Assembly (NCBI GenBank): GCA_023150215.1
Contig: JAKLLJ010000110.1
Location: 1-9,324, forward strand
From: Thauera sp.
GTDB taxonomy: Bacteria; Pseudomonadota; Gammaproteobacteria; Burkholderiales; Rhodocyclaceae
DNA: 9,324 bases
Reading direction: 5' to 3'
Below the pieces are notes generated by a model, which worked only from the letters and a program-made list of their open reading frames with translations, was not told the origin of the DNA and did not search any database. Numbering within the stretch: position 1 is the stretch's first letter; each line of letters begins with the position of its first letter. The translations under genes and the position numbers were made by a program. Positions 1 through 5,499 of the stretch are shown here, piece after piece.

Positions 1-900
1 GCGCGCGCGGCCTGTGCCGCGGCTGCGGGTCACACACCGGACGAGACCGCACGGCGCGCGGACGAGCGCGCACTCGCCACCGAGACCATGCGCGAGCACC
101 TGTGGCGGCTGATGCTCGACTGGCCCGCGCTGCTCGGCCTGCCCGCGCCGCTGCAGGCCGACTGGCGCGCCCGCTTCGCCGCGCTCTACCGCCGGCTCGC
201 CGCAAGCATCGACCTCGCCGAACAGCTCGCCGACGAGCTCGCCGCCACGCTCCTCGGGGCGCTCACGAGCGCGCTCGACCCTCCCATTCGCGACGGCACA
301 CCCCCACCCGCCCACCTGCACGCCCCGGCCGCACACACCGGCTTCCTCACCCCCCTGCTGCCGACGCTCGACGCCCTCGCCTGCACCCGGCGCCTGGCGC
401 TGGACGAAGCCTTCGCCGCCGCGCCGCGGCTCGACGGCCTGTGCCGCGAAACCGGCGTGCTGGCCCGCCACCACGCCGATCCGGCGGTGGCCGCTGCGCT
501 CGCGGAGGGCCGCCGCGTCGCCGCGCGCATCCTGGCCCGCATCGCCGACCTGCGCGAGTCCGCACGCGCGCTCGCAGCCCACAAGCCCGCGCCGCGCATC
601 GACGCCTGCTCGCCCACCCCCGGCGCCGGCCTCGCCCGGGTCGACAGCGCCCGCGGCCTGCTCATCCACCAGGTACGGCTGGCCTCGAGGCCGGCCGGCG
701 AGCCTGCCTGCATCGCCGATTACCGCATCGTCGCCCCCACCGAGTGGAACTTCCATCCGCAGGGCGTCTTCGTGCGCGAGGCCCTCTCCACGCCACCCAT
801 GTCGGCCGCGGACCGACAGCGTCGGCTGCAGGCCCTCGCCCTCGCCCTCGACCCCTGTGTGGCGGTAAGCTGGGGCTTCGAGGAGAGCGGCGATGCATGA
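1..900 (+). CDS. hoxV: HoxV/HupK-type hydrogenase assembly scaffold, 5'-truncated by the window edge
   Basis: The reading frame is open from base 1 to the TGA at 898-900, giving 299 visible codons. The first ATG (88) falls inside a conserved stretch (ETMREHLWRLMLDWP), so the true start lies upstream of the window. The family is a catalytically inactive relative of the [NiFe]-hydrogenase large subunit. It is thought to act as an intermediate scaffold that carries the Fe(CN)2(CO) unit before transfer to the large subunit (known for HoxV of Ralstonia). The C-terminal part resembles the end of large subunits: an RGLLIHQVRL segment (652-681), then YRIVAPTEWNFHPQG (721-765), then a DPC motif (850-858). 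The second cysteine of a DPCxxC motif is absent (DPCVAVSW), as expected for a non-enzyme. The gene overlaps hypA by 8 nt, which implies translational coupling. HupK and HoxV are names for the same family; the choice follows the Ralstonia-like gene order. Confidence 0.85.
   Translation, partial: ARAACAAAAGHTPDETARRADERALATETMREHLWRLMLDWPALLGLPAPLQADWRARFAALYRRLAASIDLAEQLADELAATLLGALTSALDPPIRDGTPPPAHLHAPAAHTGFLTPLLPTLDALACTRRLALDEAFAAAPRLDGLCRETGVLARHHADPAVAAALAEGRRVAARILARIADLRESARALAAHKPAPRIDACSPTPGAGLARVDSARGLLIHQVRLASRPAGEPACIADYRIVAPTEWNFHPQGVFVREALSTPPMSAADRQRRLQALALALDPCVAVSWGFEESGDA
881..887 (+). promoter_or_regulatory. Ribosome binding site of hypA inside hoxV
   Basis: AGGAGAG lies within the last codons of hoxV, with AGGAG ending 7 nt before the ATG at 893. 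It supports that ATG as the hypA start and the coupled reading of the two genes. Confidence 0.7.
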
Positions 901-1234
901 GATGTCCCTGGCCGAAGGCGTACGCACGATCATCGAGGACGCCGCGGCAGCCAACGGTTTTCGCAGCGTGCGCGCGGTGGTGCTGGAGATCGGCGAGCTC
1001 GCCGCGGTCGAGGCCGACGCGCTGCGCTTCTGCCTCGAGGTGGTGCTGGTCGACACCCTCGCCGCCGGCGCCTCGATCGAGGTCGAGACCGTCCCCGGCG
1101 CCGGCTGGTGCCTGGACTGCGCGCAAAGCGTGCCGATGCACGAGCTCCACGACGCCTGCCCGCGCTGCGGCGGCTACCGCGTGCAGACCACCGCAGGCCG
1201 CGAACTGCGCGTCAAGGCGCTGGAGGTGGACTGA
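893..1234 (+). CDS. hypA: HypA, nickel metallochaperone for [NiFe]-hydrogenase maturation
   Basis: The protein has 113 residues, the usual size for HypA. It begins MHEMSL, where Met1/His2/Glu3 form the nickel site known for the family. It carries the structural zinc site as two CxxC pairs: C73/C76 (CLDC) and C89/C92 (CPRC). HypA works with the GTPase HypB to deliver Ni(II) to the hydrogenase large subunit after the iron centre has been inserted. The ATG at 893 is preferred because it gives the conserved N-terminus and has a good Shine-Dalgarno sequence inside hoxV; the 8-nt overlap suggests coupled translation. A 221-nt repeat-bearing spacer follows before hypB, which is unusual because hypA and hypB are normally adjacent. 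Confidence 0.97.
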   Translation: MHEMSLAEGVRTIIEDAAAANGFRSVRAVVLEIGELAAVEADALRFCLEVVLVDTLAAGASIEVETVPGAGWCLDCAQSVPMHELHDACPRCGGYRVQTTAGRELRVKALEVD

Positions 1235-1270
1235 AGATGGGCCGGGACCGCGATGGCTCCAACCGATACG

Positions 1271-1344
1271 GGATCGCGACGGTTTTCTGTAGGAGCGACG
1301 GCAGTCGCGATCCGGGCTTGCGAGCAAGCACCTGCGCCCGGATC
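1271..1344 (+). other. Two overlapping, mutually exclusive stem-loops in the hypA-hypB spacer
   Basis: Stem A is a perfect 10-bp inverted repeat: GGATCGCGAC at 1271-1280 and its complement at 1304-1313. Stem B is a perfect 9-bp inverted repeat: GATCCGGGC at 1309-1317 and its complement at 1336-1344, with a small CTTGC/GCAAG hairpin in its loop. The right arm of A and the left arm of B share 1309-1313, so both cannot form fully at once. The right arm of A also overlaps the stem of the REP-like hairpin at 1295-1308. No T-run follows either stem, so this is not a standard terminator. A role in attenuation or mRNA stability is only a suggestion. Confidence 0.5.
1288..1310 (+). repeat. REP-like palindromic element, forward copy, hypA-hypB spacer
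   Basis: It starts with TGTAGGAGCG and folds into a 5-bp stem, GCGAC (1295-1299) with GTCGC (1304-1308), around a GGCA loop. The TGTAGGAGCG head followed by a short GC-rich hairpin is typical of REP sequences in gamma- and betaproteobacteria. A second copy in the hypF-hypC spacer (3721-3743) differs at two positions that pair with each other (A-T here, C-G there), which supports a conserved folded structure. Confidence 0.7.
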
Positions 1345-1356
1345 CGGCGCCATAAT

Positions 1357-1379
1357 CGCGCCTTGAGTCGCTCCTGCAG
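1357..1379 (-). repeat. REP-like element, inverted and diverged copy, hypA-hypB spacer
   Basis: The minus strand reads CTGCAGGAGCGAC, matching the head and left stem of the forward element at 1288 with one change (T to C). The right half of the hairpin is diverged. The two copies face each other about 46 nt apart, like the paired REPs (BIMEs) of enterobacteria and pseudomonads. Confidence 0.55.
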
Positions 1380-1440
1380 GGTCACCGAGCGTCTCACAAG
1401 CCTCGGAACATGAAGCCCGTCGAGCAGGCATCCAGGTAGC

Positions 1441-1446
1441 AAGGAG
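1441..1446 (+). promoter_or_regulatory. Ribosome binding site of hypB
   Basis: AAGGAG ends 9 nt before the ATG at 1456. This strong site shows that hypB is initiated independently after the spacer. Confidence 0.75.
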
Positions 1447-1455
1447 AAACGACAG

Positions 1456-2385
1456 ATGTGCACAGTATGTGGTTGCGGCAGCGGTGAAACCCGGATCGGC
1501 ACACTCGGCGGCGGACGCCCCGCAGGCGGCGCCCGCCCGCGGCCCGGCGCCACCCTCTCGTGGCGACCGCTCGGCGAGTCTCCCGCAGCGCACTCATCCC
1601 AGCCCGCATCCCCGCCCCCCGCACCCGACACCGCCCCCGGCCACCACCACCTCGACTTCGGCGCCGGCCCGGCGCACGCCCACGCGCCCGGGCTCAGCCA
1701 GGCGCAGATGGTGAAGATCGAGCGCGACATCCTCGGCAAGAATGACGCGCGCGCCGCGGAGAACCGCGCCTGGCTGGCCGCGCGCGGCATCTTCGCGCTC
1801 AACCTGGTGTCCAGCCCGGGCTCGGGCAAGACCTCGCTGCTGGTGCGCACCCTGCAGCTGCTCGGTGGGCGTGTACCCGCGGCGGTGATCGAGGGCGACC
1901 AGCAGACCGAGTTCGACGCCGAGCGCATCCGTGCCACCGGCGTGCCGGCGCTGCAGATCAACACAGGCAAGGGCTGCCATCTCGACGCCGACATGGTCGC
2001 GCGCGCGCTGCCGCGCATGAAACTCGCCGAGGACAGCCTGCTGCTCATCGAGAACGTCGGCAACCTCGTCTGCCCGGCCGCCTTCGACCTCGGCGAGGCG
2101 CACAAGGTGGCGATCCTTTCGGTCACCGAGGGCGAGGACAAGCCGCTCAAGTACCCCGACATGTTCGCCGCCGCCGACCTGATGCTGCTCAACAAGGTCG
2201 ACCTGCTGCCTTATGTCTCCTTCGATACCCGGCGCGCGATCGACTTCGCGCTGCGGGTGAATCCGCGCCTGCGCGTGCTCCGAACCTCGGCCACCACGGG
2301 CGAAGGCCTGGACGAATGGATCGCGTGGATCGAGGACGGGCTCGCCACCGCGCGCGCGGGGCATGCCGCGGGTATGCACGCATGA
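1456..2385 (+). CDS. hypB: HypB, nickel-binding GTPase for hydrogenase maturation
   Basis: The protein has 309 residues. It starts with MCTVCGCG (C2, C5, C7), the high-affinity N-terminal nickel site of many proteobacterial HypB proteins. Residues 20-80 are a Gly/Pro/Ala-rich linker with a few histidines (HHH at 63-65, HAH at 74-76). The SIMIBI-class G domain follows, with Walker A SSPGSGKTS (119-127), EGDQQTEFD (146-154), the family metal-site residues C174 and H175 (GKGCHLDAD), VGNLVCP with C206, and the guanine-specificity motif NKVD (246-249). GTP hydrolysis drives nickel transfer together with HypA. The linker has far fewer histidines than nickel-storing HypB proteins of rhizobia. The ATG at 1456 is supported by AAGGAG and by the conserved N-terminus. 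The end overlaps hypF as ATGA. Confidence 0.97.
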   Translation: MCTVCGCGSGETRIGTLGGGRPAGGARPRPGATLSWRPLGESPAAHSSQPASPPPAPDTAPGHHHLDFGAGPAHAHAPGLSQAQMVKIERDILGKNDARAAENRAWLAARGIFALNLVSSPGSGKTSLLVRTLQLLGGRVPAAVIEGDQQTEFDAERIRATGVPALQINTGKGCHLDADMVARALPRMKLAEDSLLLIENVGNLVCPAAFDLGEAHKVAILSVTEGEDKPLKYPDMFAAADLMLLNKVDLLPYVSFDTRRAIDFALRVNPRLRVLRTSATTGEGLDEWIAWIEDGLATARAGHAAGMHA

Positions 2386-3713
2386 GCGTCGCCGCCGCCC
2401 CAGCCGCCGGCACGGAAACACGCGGTTTCGCCAGGCCCGCCGAAGCCGCCTCCGCACCGACCGGCGAGTCGCTGTCGCTGCCCCCCGTCGGCGCACGCAA
2501 GCGCGCCGAAGCACTGCCCATCCTCGCCCTCGGCGCCTGGTTCAAGCACGCCGCCTGCCTGTTCGAGGACGGGCGCGCGCAATTCGGTCCCAACCTCGGC
2601 GACCTCGACAACGCCGACGCCTGCCGCGCGGTGGAGCCGGCCGTGCTGACCCTGCTCGCGCAGGCGGCCGCACCCGTGCGCGCGATCGCTCACGACCTGC
2701 ACCCCGACTTCCACTCCACCCGAGTCGCCTGCGCGCTCGCCGCGCGGCTGGGCGTGCCGGCGATCGGCGTGCAGCACCACCACGCCCACGTCGGCGCGGT
2801 GCTCGCCGAGCACGGCCGTTTCGACGCGCGCCCTGTGCTCGGCCTGGCGCTCGACGGTGTCGGCCTCGGCACCGACGGCGAGGCCTGGGGCGGCGAGCTG
2901 CTGTGGGTGGCGGGCGGCGAGTTCGTGCGTCTCGGCCACCTGCGTCCGCTGCGCCTGCCCGGCGGCGATCGCGCCGCGCGCGAACCCTGGCGCATGGCCG
3001 CCGCGGTCCTGCACGGCGGCGGCCGCGGCGACGAGATCGCCCGGCGCTTCGCCCGACAGCCCGCGGCGGCGATGCTCGCCCAGGTGCTCGCCCGCCCTGC
3101 CCTGTGCCCGCCGACCTCCAGCCTCGGCCGCCACTTCGACGCCGCCGCCGGCCTGCTCGGCCTGTGCGAGGTGATGCAAGACGAGGCCGAGGCGGCGATC
3201 GCGCTCGAGCAGCTCGCCGCGAGCACGACCGCACCGGGGGTGGATCGTGCCGACTGGCGGCTTCTCCGCCGGGGGGGTCCGGCACATGGACAAACCGGTG
3301 GGCGGAGCTCGAACACCGAACGCCGCGCGCACGACCAGGCATTGGATCCAAACGTCACCGAGCAATCTGCCGTAAGCGGCATCGCACCGCCGGCGGGCAG
3401 CTCGCTCGAACTCGACCTCCACGCATTGCTGCTGCGCCTCGCCGACGAGCCCGATGCCGCCCGCGGCGCGGCACGCTTCCAGGCCACGCTGGCCGCGGCG
3501 CTCATCGACTGGATCGAGGCGGCGCGCCGACTCGCCGGCTGCGCCACGGTGGTGCTGTCCGGTGGCTGCCTGCACAACCGCCTGCTCGCCGACGCCCTGC
3601 ACGCCGCCCTGCCGGCGCGCGGCTTCGAGGTGCTCGGCGCGCGCCGGCTGTCGCCGGGCGACGCCGGCCTGGCGCTCGGCCAGGCCTGGGTCGCCCTGCA
3701 CCGCACCCCATGA
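2382..3713 (+). CDS. hypF: Short HypF: Kae1-like carbamoyltransferase domain only (HypF1 type)
   Basis: The ATG at 2382 overlaps the hypB stop (ATGA) and gives 443 residues, against roughly 750 for standard HypF. The N-terminal acylphosphatase domain, the zinc-finger repeats and the YrdC-like domain are all absent. Residues 1-44 are a low-complexity Ala/Pro-rich extension. The Kae1-like domain follows: LALGAWFKHAACL (48-60), HDLHPDFHST (104-113), the metal-binding HHHAH (132-136), LDGVGLGTDGEAWGGE (157-172), SLGRHFDAAAGLLGL (247-261), SGGCLHNRLL (393-402) and SPGDAGLALGQ (424-434). Full HypF makes carbamoyl-AMP from carbamoyl phosphate and ATP and moves the carbamoyl group to the C-terminal Cys of HypE. 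This protein keeps only the part expected to perform the transfer. As far as I recall, HypF1 of Ralstonia is short in the same way, so this looks like a natural form and not a fresh deletion. Residues about 284-338 seem to be an in-frame insertion. Confidence 0.9.
   Translation: MSVAAAPAAGTETRGFARPAEAASAPTGESLSLPPVGARKRAEALPILALGAWFKHAACLFEDGRAQFGPNLGDLDNADACRAVEPAVLTLLAQAAAPVRAIAHDLHPDFHSTRVACALAARLGVPAIGVQHHHAHVGAVLAEHGRFDARPVLGLALDGVGLGTDGEAWGGELLWVAGGEFVRLGHLRPLRLPGGDRAAREPWRMAAAVLHGGGRGDEIARRFARQPAAAMLAQVLARPALCPPTSSLGRHFDAAAGLLGLCEVMQDEAEAAIALEQLAASTTAPGVDRADWRLLRRGGPAHGQTGGRSSNTERRAHDQALDPNVTEQSAVSGIAPPAGSSLELDLHALLLRLADEPDAARGAARFQATLAAALIDWIEAARRLAGCATVVLSGGCLHNRLLADALHAALPARGFEVLGARRLSPGDAGLALGQAWVALHRTP
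3232..3395 (+). other. Candidate in-frame insertion inside short hypF
   Basis: Between IALEQLAAS and LELDLHALLLRLADEPDAA, where HypF proteins normally have a short connector, there is a stretch of about 55 residues without family motifs and rich in Gly, Arg, Gln, Ser and Asn. Codon use changes here: TTG, CCA, TCT, GTA, CAA, ACA and GGA appear in a short span, while the flanks use almost only G- or C-ending codons. The DNA folds strongly: GTGCCG (3247-3252) pairs with CGGCAC (3280-3285), enclosing GGCGG (3256-3260) and CCGCC (3266-3270), and a second hairpin TGCCG-TAAG-CGGCA lies at 3368-3381. This looks like a small repeat element that entered without breaking the frame. The exact boundaries are estimates. 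Confidence 0.5.
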
Positions 3714-3720
3714 CGCCCAC

Positions 3721-3743
3721 TGTAGGAGCGCCGGCAGGCGCGA
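3721..3743 (+). repeat. REP-like palindromic element, forward copy, hypF-hypC spacer
   Basis: It starts 7 nt after the hypF stop with TGTAGGAGCG and forms the stem GCGCC (3728-3732) with GGCGC (3737-3741) around GGCA. Its head and loop are identical to the element at 1288. The only differences are two paired stem positions (3731 and 3738). It is also the inverted match of 3850-3872, with one mismatch in 23 nt. Confidence 0.7.
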
Positions 3744-3782
3744 AAGCGGCCGTCCGGTCCGCACGCTCGTTGGCGTCGTCCG

Positions 3783-3873
3783 TTCGCACCTTCCGGCGCT
3801 GCTGCATCGGCCCCATTCGCACCTTCCGGCGCTGCTGCATCGGCCCCATTCGCGCCTTCCGGCGCTCCTACAT
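3783..3873 (-). repeat. Tandem array of REP-derived units with a 33-bp period
   Basis: Units begin at 3783, 3816 and 3849. The first two are identical over 33 nt. The third is cut short at 25 nt and ends with the intact minus-strand head ATGTAGGAGCG. Each unit carries a CTTCCGGCGC core; in the first two the REP head has drifted to GCAGCAGCG and one arm of the stem is broken. The third unit (3850-3872) is the perfect-stem copy facing the forward element at 3721. The array therefore appears to be a REP pair whose one arm was tandemly duplicated. It does not look coding: the minus-strand reading is an Arg-rich artefact. Confidence 0.75.
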
Positions 3874-3917
3874 GAAAAACGGCGCACGCGATCGGCCCGG
3901 ACTCGCCCGCCACCCAC

Positions 3918-3923
3918 AAGGAA
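3918..3923 (+). promoter_or_regulatory. Ribosome binding site of hypC
   Basis: AAGGAA ends 8 nt before the ATG at 3932. It shows that hypC is initiated on its own after the repeat-bearing spacer. Confidence 0.65.
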
Positions 3924-3931
3924 CGCTGAAC

Positions 3932-4201
3932 ATGTGCCTCGCCATCCCCGCCCGCATCGTCGAACTGCTCGCTGGCGACCAATGCCGCGTCGAGCTCGGC
4001 GGCGTGCGCAAGGAGATCTCGCTCGCCCTGGTCGACGGGGCTGCCGTCGGCGACTACGTGATCGTGCATGTCGGCTACGCGCTGACGAAGCTCGACCCCG
4101 AGGAAGCCGCGCAGACCCTGGCGCTGTTCGCCGAAGCCGGCATCGACCCCGCGGGCGCGCTCGCCGGCGACGGCCTGCCCACCAACGAGGCGGCGCGCTG
4201 A
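3932..4201 (+). CDS. hypC: HypC, small chaperone of the Fe(CN)2CO assembly complex
   Basis: The protein has 89 residues, the usual HypC size. It starts MCLAIPARIVE; Cys2 becomes N-terminal after Met removal and is the family residue that binds the iron or the large-subunit precursor. The body follows the family OB-like pattern: VELGGVRKEISLALVDGAAVGDYVIVHVGYALTKLDPEEA. The C-terminal helix (EEAAQTLALFAEAG) is followed by an Ala/Gly-rich tail of about 20 residues that I do not recognise as conserved. HypC binds HypD during ligand assembly and then escorts the iron unit to the large subunit, or to HoxV in systems that have it. It is preceded by AAGGAA and followed by a 116-nt spacer before its partner hypD. 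Confidence 0.96.
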   Translation: MCLAIPARIVELLAGDQCRVELGGVRKEISLALVDGAAVGDYVIVHVGYALTKLDPEEAAQTLALFAEAGIDPAGALAGDGLPTNEAAR

Positions 4202-4317
4202 GATGCACAGGCCGGCGATGAAGGACCATGCGGGACATCCCGGCGCGGGAAGATGCGCCACGCGACGATGGAGGGCGCCGCGTTGCGCGGCCGCGCGATG
4301 AAATACGAGGCTCCACA
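4202..4317 (+). other. hypC-hypD spacer
   Basis: The 116-nt spacer has no REP-like element. It holds an unsupported 32-codon frame (4203-4301, starting one base after the hypC stop, very Arg-rich, no homology recognised) and the 7-codon micro-ORF described separately. No promoter or terminator is visible. hypC and hypD encode direct partners and are often adjacent, so the spacing is mildly unusual. Confidence 0.4.
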
Positions 4318-4321
4318 ATGA
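4298..4321 (+). other. Seven-codon micro-ORF overlapping the hypD start
   Basis: ATG at 4298 opens a reading frame coding MKYEAPQ, whose TGA (4319-4321) overlaps the hypD ATG (4318-4320) as ATGA. The first ten bases, ATGAAATACG, are repeated at the hypD start (4318-4327), so the segment looks like a short imperfect duplication of the hypD start 20 nt upstream in another frame. It may only be a relic. If translated, it could couple hypD initiation to upstream ribosomes. No good Shine-Dalgarno sequence is evident in front of it. Confidence 0.3.
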
Positions 4322-5499
4322 AATACGTGGACGAATTCCGCGACGGCGCGCTCGCCGCCGGCCTGGCGCGGGCGATCGCGCGCGAGGCCGGCAGCGGCCG
4401 CGACTACGCCTTCATGGAGTTCTGCGGCGGCCACACCCATGCCATCTCGCGCTACGGCGTCGCCGATCTGCTGCCGCCCAACGTGCGCATGATCCACGGC
4501 CCCGGCTGCCCGGTGTGCGTGCTGCCGATCGGCCGCGTGGACATGGCGATCAGGCTCGCGCTCGCCCGCCCCGAGGTGATCCTGTGCACCTACGGCGACT
4601 GCCTGCGCGTGCCCGCCTCCGACGGACTGTCGCTGCTCAAGGCCAAGGCGCGCGGCGCCGACGTGCGCATGGTGTATTCCGCCGCCGACGCGCTCGCGCT
4701 CGCGGTGCGCGAACCGGCGCGCGAGGTGGTGTTCTTCGCGATCGGCTTCGAGACCACCACGCCGCCCACCGCGCTGGTGTTGCGCCAGGCCGCGGCGCAG
4801 GGCGTCGCCAACTTCAGCGTGATCTGCAACCACGTGCTCACCCCCTCGGCGATCTCCACCATCCTCGAATCGCCCGAGGTGCGCCGACTCGGCACCGTGC
4901 CGCTCGACGGCTTCATCGGCCCGGCCCACGTGTCCACCATCATCGGCAGTCAGCCCTACGAATTCTTCGCCGAGGAGTACCGCAAGCCGGTGGTGATCGC
5001 CGGCTTCGAGCCGCTCGACGTGATGCAAGCGATCCGCATGCTGGTGCGCCAGGTGAACGAAGGCCGCGCCGAGGTCGAGAACGAGTTCGCGCGCGCGGTG
5101 GTGCCCGACGGCAACCTCAAGGCCAAGACCCTGGTCGCCGAGACCTTCGAGCTGCGGCGCAGCTTCGAATGGCGCGGCCTCGGCCTGGTGCCCTACTCCG
5201 CGCTGCGCATCCGCGCCGCTTTCGCGCCCTGGGACGCGGAGGCGAAGTTCGGCCTCGACTATCGCCCGGTACCCGACCACCGCGCCTGCGAATGCGGCGC
5301 CATCCTGCGCGGGGTCAGGAAGCCCACCGACTGCAAGCTCTTCGGCACCGTGTGCACCCCGGAGACGCCGATGGGCTCGTGCATGGTGTCCTCCGAGGGC
5401 GCCTGCGCCGCGCACTACAACTACGGGCGCTTCCGCGACATGCCGGTGCGCGTCGTCGACAACTCCGCCCCCCCGAACCCGGACCAGGAAACCGCATGA
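4318..5499 (+). CDS. hypD: HypD, iron-sulfur scaffold for Fe(CN)2CO assembly
   Basis: The protein has 393 residues from the ATG at 4318, which gives the family N-terminus MKYVDEFRD. An upstream in-frame ATG at 4228 would add 30 unconserved residues and is rejected; GAGG at 4307-4310 serves as a modest ribosome binding site. Family motifs are all present: C36 in EFCGGHTH, C64 and C67 in GPGCPVC (redox-active thiols), TYGDCLRVP, AIGFETTTPP, and the C-terminal cysteines C324/C326 and C339, C346, C355 and C363, which include the [4Fe-4S] ligands. HypD with HypC holds the iron while cyanide (from HypE) and CO (from HypX here) are attached. The C-terminal tail after DNSAPP is short and variable. 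Its TGA overlaps the hypE ATG. Confidence 0.97.
   Translation: MKYVDEFRDGALAAGLARAIAREAGSGRDYAFMEFCGGHTHAISRYGVADLLPPNVRMIHGPGCPVCVLPIGRVDMAIRLALARPEVILCTYGDCLRVPASDGLSLLKAKARGADVRMVYSAADALALAVREPAREVVFFAIGFETTTPPTALVLRQAAAQGVANFSVICNHVLTPSAISTILESPEVRRLGTVPLDGFIGPAHVSTIIGSQPYEFFAEEYRKPVVIAGFEPLDVMQAIRMLVRQVNEGRAEVENEFARAVVPDGNLKAKTLVAETFELRRSFEWRGLGLVPYSALRIRAAFAPWDAEAKFGLDYRPVPDHRACECGAILRGVRKPTDCKLFGTVCTPETPMGSCMVSSEGACAAHYNYGRFRDMPVRVVDNSAPPNPDQETA

Noticed and set aside
1..87. Starting hoxV at the ATG at 88
   Set aside because: The frame is open from base 1 and that ATG is inside the conserved ETMREHLWRL block, so the gene continues to the left of the window.
1281..1290. Terminator or promoter signal at the GGTTTTCTGT stretch after hypA
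   Set aside because: The T-run is only four bases and lies in the loop of a stem, not after it; no paired -24/-12 or -35/-10 elements were found.
102..1292. A 396-codon plus-strand frame overlapping hoxV and hypA
   Set aside because: Its translation is Arg/Pro-rich low complexity, while the hoxV and hypA frames have family motifs and coupled starts.
3783..3873. CRISPR-like array
   Set aside because: The 33-bp units are contiguous with no unique spacers, and they are derived from the neighbouring REP-like element.
4203..4301. A 32-codon frame between hypC and hypD
   Set aside because: It is Arg-rich, has no ribosome binding site and no recognisable similarity.
4228..4317. N-terminal extension of HypD from the ATG at 4228
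   Set aside because: The added 30 residues are not like the family; MKYVDEFRD at 4318 is the standard HypD start.
2211..4318. Very long minus-strand open frames (about 540-700 codons) across hypF, the spacer and hypC
   Set aside because: They lie opposite well-supported genes, are dominated by Arg, Ala, Gly and Pro, and are expected in DNA of this GC content where stop codons are rare.
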